From Paenibacillus sp. 598K (lineage in GTDB: Bacteria; Bacillota; Bacilli; Paenibacillales; Paenibacillaceae): DNA of 64,000 nucleotides. The notes under the pieces are model-generated. The model was not told where the DNA came from and did no database searches. It was given only the letters and a program-made list of their open reading frames with translations. Shown in pieces: positions 61,243-64,000 of this stretch. Both the position numbers and the translations under genes were made by a program. How positions within the stretch are numbered: the first letter of the stretch is position 1; each line of letters begins with the position of its first letter. The stretch is taken from the NCBI RefSeq assembly GCF_003851045.1, contig NZ_BFBX01000033.1, forward strand, positions 40,357 to 104,356. The letters are read 5' to 3'.

Positions 61243-63570
61243 TTACTCAGTGGCAATCGCAGCGGTCGGCACGAGTTGCGCCGTCTGACCTGCGGCAAGT
61301 CGGAGCGTCGTCACGTACAAGCCATCCGCATCGGCCACGCTCGTGGCGTCTCCTGCCTCCGCCGCCAAGCGCAGCGGCAGCGCCGAGCGCACCCGGCACT
61401 CGCCGGCCCGATCGGCCTGGATCTCGAGTCGCTGCAAGCCTCCATCCTGCCAGGACAGCGCCAGCTCGTAGCCGCCTCTCGCCCGCAGGCCGCGCACCTC
61501 GCCATCGGACCACGCGGAAGGCAGCGCAGGCAGCACATGGATGTGGTCCAGATGACTCTGGAGGAGCATCTCGGCGACCGCCGCCGTCGCGCCGAAGTTG
61601 CCGTCGATCTGGAACGGCGGGTGGTTGTCGAACAGGTTGGAGAGCGTGCTATGCGCCAGGATCGCCGTGAGGTGATCATAGGCCGCCTCGCCGTCGAGCA
61701 GACGCGCATAGAAGTTGATAATCCATGCCCGGCTCCAGCCGGTATGCCCGCCGCCGCTCGCCAGACGCCGATCGAGCGTCACGCGGGCCGCCGCCGCGAG
61801 CTCCGGCGTCGAGCCGGGCGCAATCGCCGAGCCGGGATGGAGCGCGAACAGATGCGAGATATGGCGATGTCCGGGCTCCAGCTCCTCGTAGTCCTCCAGC
61901 CACTCCTGGATCTGGCCCTCGCTGCCGATCGTCGTCGGCGGCAGCTGAGCGAGCATGCCCTGCAGCGTCTGGCGTCCCTCGGCATCCGTATCCAGCAGCT
62001 CGGAGGCGGCGATGCACGCCTGGAACAGCTCCGAGAGGATCTGGTTGTCCATCGCCGGTCCATAGCAGAGCGTGCCCGACTCGCCGCTCGGCAGACGATA
62101 TGTATTCTCCGGCGACACCGAAGGCGAGGTGACGAGATAGCCGCCCGGCTCCTGCACGAGGAAGTCCTCGAAGAACAGCGCCGCCTCGCGCATCGTCTCA
62201 TAGGCTCGGGCCAGGAACTCGCGATCCTGGGTGAACTGGTAATGCTCCCACAGATGCAGGGCCAGCCAGGCCGCCCCCAGCGTCCAGTAGGTCGCCGGCA
62301 GATAGATGTCCTGCGGCGCGGTATCCGCCCATAGATCGGTATTATGATGGGCGACGAAGCCGCGGCAGCCGTACATCTGCTGCGCAGTCACCCGGCCCGG
62401 CTCGCGGAGCCGTTCGATATGCTCGAAGAGCGGCTCATGGCATTCGGAGAGGTTGCAGCTCTCGGCGGGCCAATAATTCATCTGCAGATTAATGTTGATT
62501 GTATACTTGCTGCCCCAGGGCGGCGTCATATGCGGATTCCAGATGCCCTGCAGATTGGCCGGCAGCGAGCCTGGACGGCTGCTGGCGATCAGCAGATATC
62601 GGCCAAACTGGAAGTACAATGCCTGCAGTGCCAGATCCGCCTCACCGGCCTTGACCCGCTCCAGACGCTCGCCCGTATCCAGCGCGGCGACAGATGCGCC
62701 AGATGCGTCTGTCCCCTCGTCTCTGCCCAGTCGCAGCGACACCCGCTTGATCAGCGGCTGGTAGTCTGCGAGATGTCGCTGCAGCAGCTCGTCATGCGAG
62801 CGACCGGCTGCTGCGTCGAGAGCGGCCAGCGCCGCCGCCTTGGCATCGTCCGAGCGGAAGGTCGTCGCCGCGCTCAGCAGCAGTGTCGCCGCCTGCGCGC
62901 CCTCGACGATGACATGCTCGCCGATCGTGCGCGCCTGCCCTCCCTCGGGCAGGACGCGCATCGCCAGCATATACTCATCGTCTCGCAGGCCATAGCAGCG
63001 GCCATGCAGGGCGATCGTGTCGCTGCCGAAGGCCGAGACATGATCCGCATAGGCGCCGCCGTGCCGGTCCAGCCGCGCCTGGAAGCTCAGTCCCTGCGGG
63101 GCGTCGGTCGTCAGCCGGACGACGATGACGCCATCGGGGTAGCTCGCGAACGCCGCGCGGCTATAGCTGTAGCCGCCTGCGACGAAGCTCGTCTCGGCGA
63201 TCGCCCGATCGAGATACAGCGTGCGCCGGTACTGCTCCGGCTCGCCCTCGATATCCATGCGCAGCAGCAGGTCGCCCGCCGGATTATAATGCCGCTGACT
63301 GTTCGGCGTGCCCGAGAAGGCCGTCACCGCCAACTGATGCGCCTCCTTCAGGCGGCCTTCGAACAGCAGCTCCCGCATCGTGCCCAGATTCGCCTTGGCG
63401 TCGCGGTTATTGCGGTCGCGCGGACCGCCGTGCCAGATCGAATCCTCATTGAGCTGGATGCGCTCCTCGGTCGGTCGACCGAATATCATCGCTCCCAGTC
63501 GGCCATTGCCGATCGGCAGCGCTTCGTCCCAGATCGCGGCCGGTTGTTTGTACCATAATCTATGCGTCAT
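61243..63570 (-). CDS. GH95-family alpha-L-fucosidase/galactosidase
   Basis: 775 residues with no signal peptide, so probably intracellular. N-terminal beta domain: [47 protein letters not shown]. (Alpha/alpha)6 domain with [20 protein letters not shown] and the [17 protein letters not shown] segment holding the paired Asn residues, [20 protein letters not shown], and [20 protein letters not shown] with the catalytic-region Asp. GH95 enzymes release alpha-1,2-linked fucose (or L-galactose) from glycans. Length is in the usual range. It lies 22 bp downstream of the oxidoreductase gene, probably co-transcribed. Confidence 0.92.
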   Translation of the reverse strand: MTHRLWYKQPAAIWDEALPIGNGRLGAMIFGRPTEERIQLNEDSIWHGGPRDRNNRDAKANLGTMRELLFEGRLKEAHQLAVTAFSGTPNSQRHYNPAGDLLLRMDIEGEPEQYRRTLYLDRAIAETSFVAGGYSYSRAAFASYPDGVIVVRLTTDAPQGLSFQARLDRHGGAYADHVSAFGSDTIALHGRCYGLRDDEYMLAMRVLPEGGQARTIGEHVIVEGAQAATLLLSAATTFRSDDAKAAALAALDAAAGRSHDELLQRHLADYQPLIKRVSLRLGRDEGTDASGASVAALDTGERLERVKAGEADLALQALYFQFGRYLLIASSRPGSLPANLQGIWNPHMTPPWGSKYTININLQMNYWPAESCNLSECHEPLFEHIERLREPGRVTAQQMYGCRGFVAHHNTDLWADTAPQDIYLPATYWTLGAAWLALHLWEHYQFTQDREFLARAYETMREAALFFEDFLVQEPGGYLVTSPSVSPENTYRLPSGESGTLCYGPAMDNQILSELFQACIAASELLDTDAEGRQTLQGMLAQLPPTTIGSEGQIQEWLEDYEELEPGHRHISHLFALHPGSAIAPGSTPELAAAARVTLDRRLASGGGHTGWSRAWIINFYARLLDGEAAYDHLTAILAHSTLSNLFDNHPPFQIDGNFGATAAVAEMLLQSHLDHIHVLPALPSAWSDGEVRGLRARGGYELALSWQDGGLQRLEIQADRAGECRVRSALPLRLAAEAGDATSVADADGLYVTTLRLAAGQTAQLVPTAAIATE

Positions 63571-63592
63571 CGCTCTTCGTCCTCCCCTTCTC

Positions 63593-64000
63593 TCATCCCT
63601 GGATACGGGTCACCTCGACGCGCCCCGAGAAAAACGTCGCTCCGCCGCCCATATCGGCCAGCCGATCCGGCGTCAAGGCATTGACATGACGCGGCGTGCC
63701 AGGCTCATCCGACCACAGTCCCTGACTGACGACAGCGCCCCTCATGACCTGATCGCCGACGACAGCTTCTAGCACGCACTCTCCGCGATCGTTCCACAGT
63801 CGCACCTGGTCGCCGCTCTCGATGCCGCGAGCCTCTGCGTCCTCGGTATGGATGAAAACGCGCGGCCGCTTCTCCAGCTTCTGGTGGACGGCGCTGTTCG
63901 AAAAGGTCGAGTTCAGGAAGTTATGGTTGGGCCCCGGGACGAACTGCAGCGGATACGGCTCCTCGTCCAGCGGCAGCGGCACGTAGGTCGGCAGCGGCGG
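63593..64000 (-). CDS. Molybdopterin oxidoreductase, C-terminal part (5' end outside the window)
   Basis: The frame is open to the right edge (residues [20 protein letters not shown] at the edge), so only the last about 135 codons are present. They form the molybdopterin-dinucleotide-binding domain: [80 protein letters not shown]. It is the DMSO-reductase-superfamily C-terminus. The substrate cannot be inferred from this part. Confidence 0.85.
   Translation of the reverse strand, partial: PPLPTYVPLPLDEEPYPLQFVPGPNHNFLNSTFSNSAVHQKLEKRPRVFIHTEDAEARGIESGDQVRLWNDRGECVLEAVVGDQVMRGAVVSQGLWSDEPGTPRHVNALTPDRLADMGGGATFFSGRVEVTRIQG

Overview
The window looks like chromosome of a Gram-positive, endospore-forming Paenibacillaceae (Paenibacillus/Cohnella type). 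The evidence is strong AAGGAGG-type ribosome sites, a tyrosyl T-box leader, Bacillus-type Fur boxes, a collagen-like spore-surface type protein, several YesM/YesN-type two-component systems, AraC regulators fused to iron-siderophore binding domains, and many glycoside hydrolases including a Paenibacillus-type cyclodextrin glucanotransferase. Most of it is GC-rich. The Rpn-type gene near 1.3-2.2 kb, the fucosyltransferase triplet (8.1-11.2 kb), the phosphotransferase at 33.5 kb and parts of the iron locus are visibly AT-richer. No rRNA, tRNA, CRISPR array or intact insertion sequence was seen.

Layout. 0-2.2 kb: a cut hypothetical gene, a membrane protein and a frameshifted Rpn-family nuclease. 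2.4-5 kb: AraC regulator convergent with a GH78 rhamnosidase-like gene whose start abuts a perfect 14-bp inverted repeat. 5-7.8 kb: Fur-controlled siderophore lipoprotein plus AraC/binding-protein regulator. 7.9-12.3 kb: oxidoreductase remnant, three tandem GT10 fucosyltransferase-like genes, and a convergent collagen-like protein. 12.5-14 kb: tyrS with T-box. 14.1-27.2 kb (minus strand): a tightly coupled seven-gene operon of cyclomaltodextrinase, Zn-dehydrogenase, signal-less sugar-binding protein, RibD-type reductase, MATE exporter, a one-module NRPS and a second GH13 protein. It is divergent from a secreted CGTase (27.7-29.9 kb). 30-37.4 kb: nitroreductase, copper-amine-oxidase-domain protein, aldo/keto reductase, phosphotransferase, CutC, YhgE-type permease and its TetR regulator. 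37.5-41.7 kb: a 3'-truncated beta-glucuronidase and a 5'-truncated histidine kinase meeting head to head, then an intact response regulator. 42-44.8 kb: ECF sigma/anti-sigma pair and a pectinacetylesterase-family protein. 44.8-51.8 kb: iron locus (ferredoxin-NADP reductase, ABC exporter-type protein, two FecCD permeases, AraC:siderophore-binding-protein ORF). 51.9-60.5 kb: YesMN two-component system, sugar ABC importer, 2-hydroxyacid dehydrogenase and DapA-family aldolase. 60.7-64 kb: lipoprotein, GH95 fucosidase and the C-terminus of a molybdopterin oxidoreductase running off the edge.

The best candidate for an undescribed system is the 14-30 kb region. Its NRPS is C-A-PCP with a glycine-like specificity code. 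It has no thioesterase: in that place are a BtrH-type acyltransferase domain and a concanavalin-like domain. It is embedded among malto-oligosaccharide enzymes and a MATE exporter. My inference is a pathway that transfers a PCP-bound glycyl (or acyl-glycyl) group to a sugar derived from starch/cyclodextrin. Second is the iron-locus ORF in which an AraC regulator reads in frame into a siderophore lipoprotein, with a complete Fur-overlapped promoter inside the coding sequence. Third is the GT10 triplet with variable N-terminal segments beside a collagen-like glycoprotein candidate.
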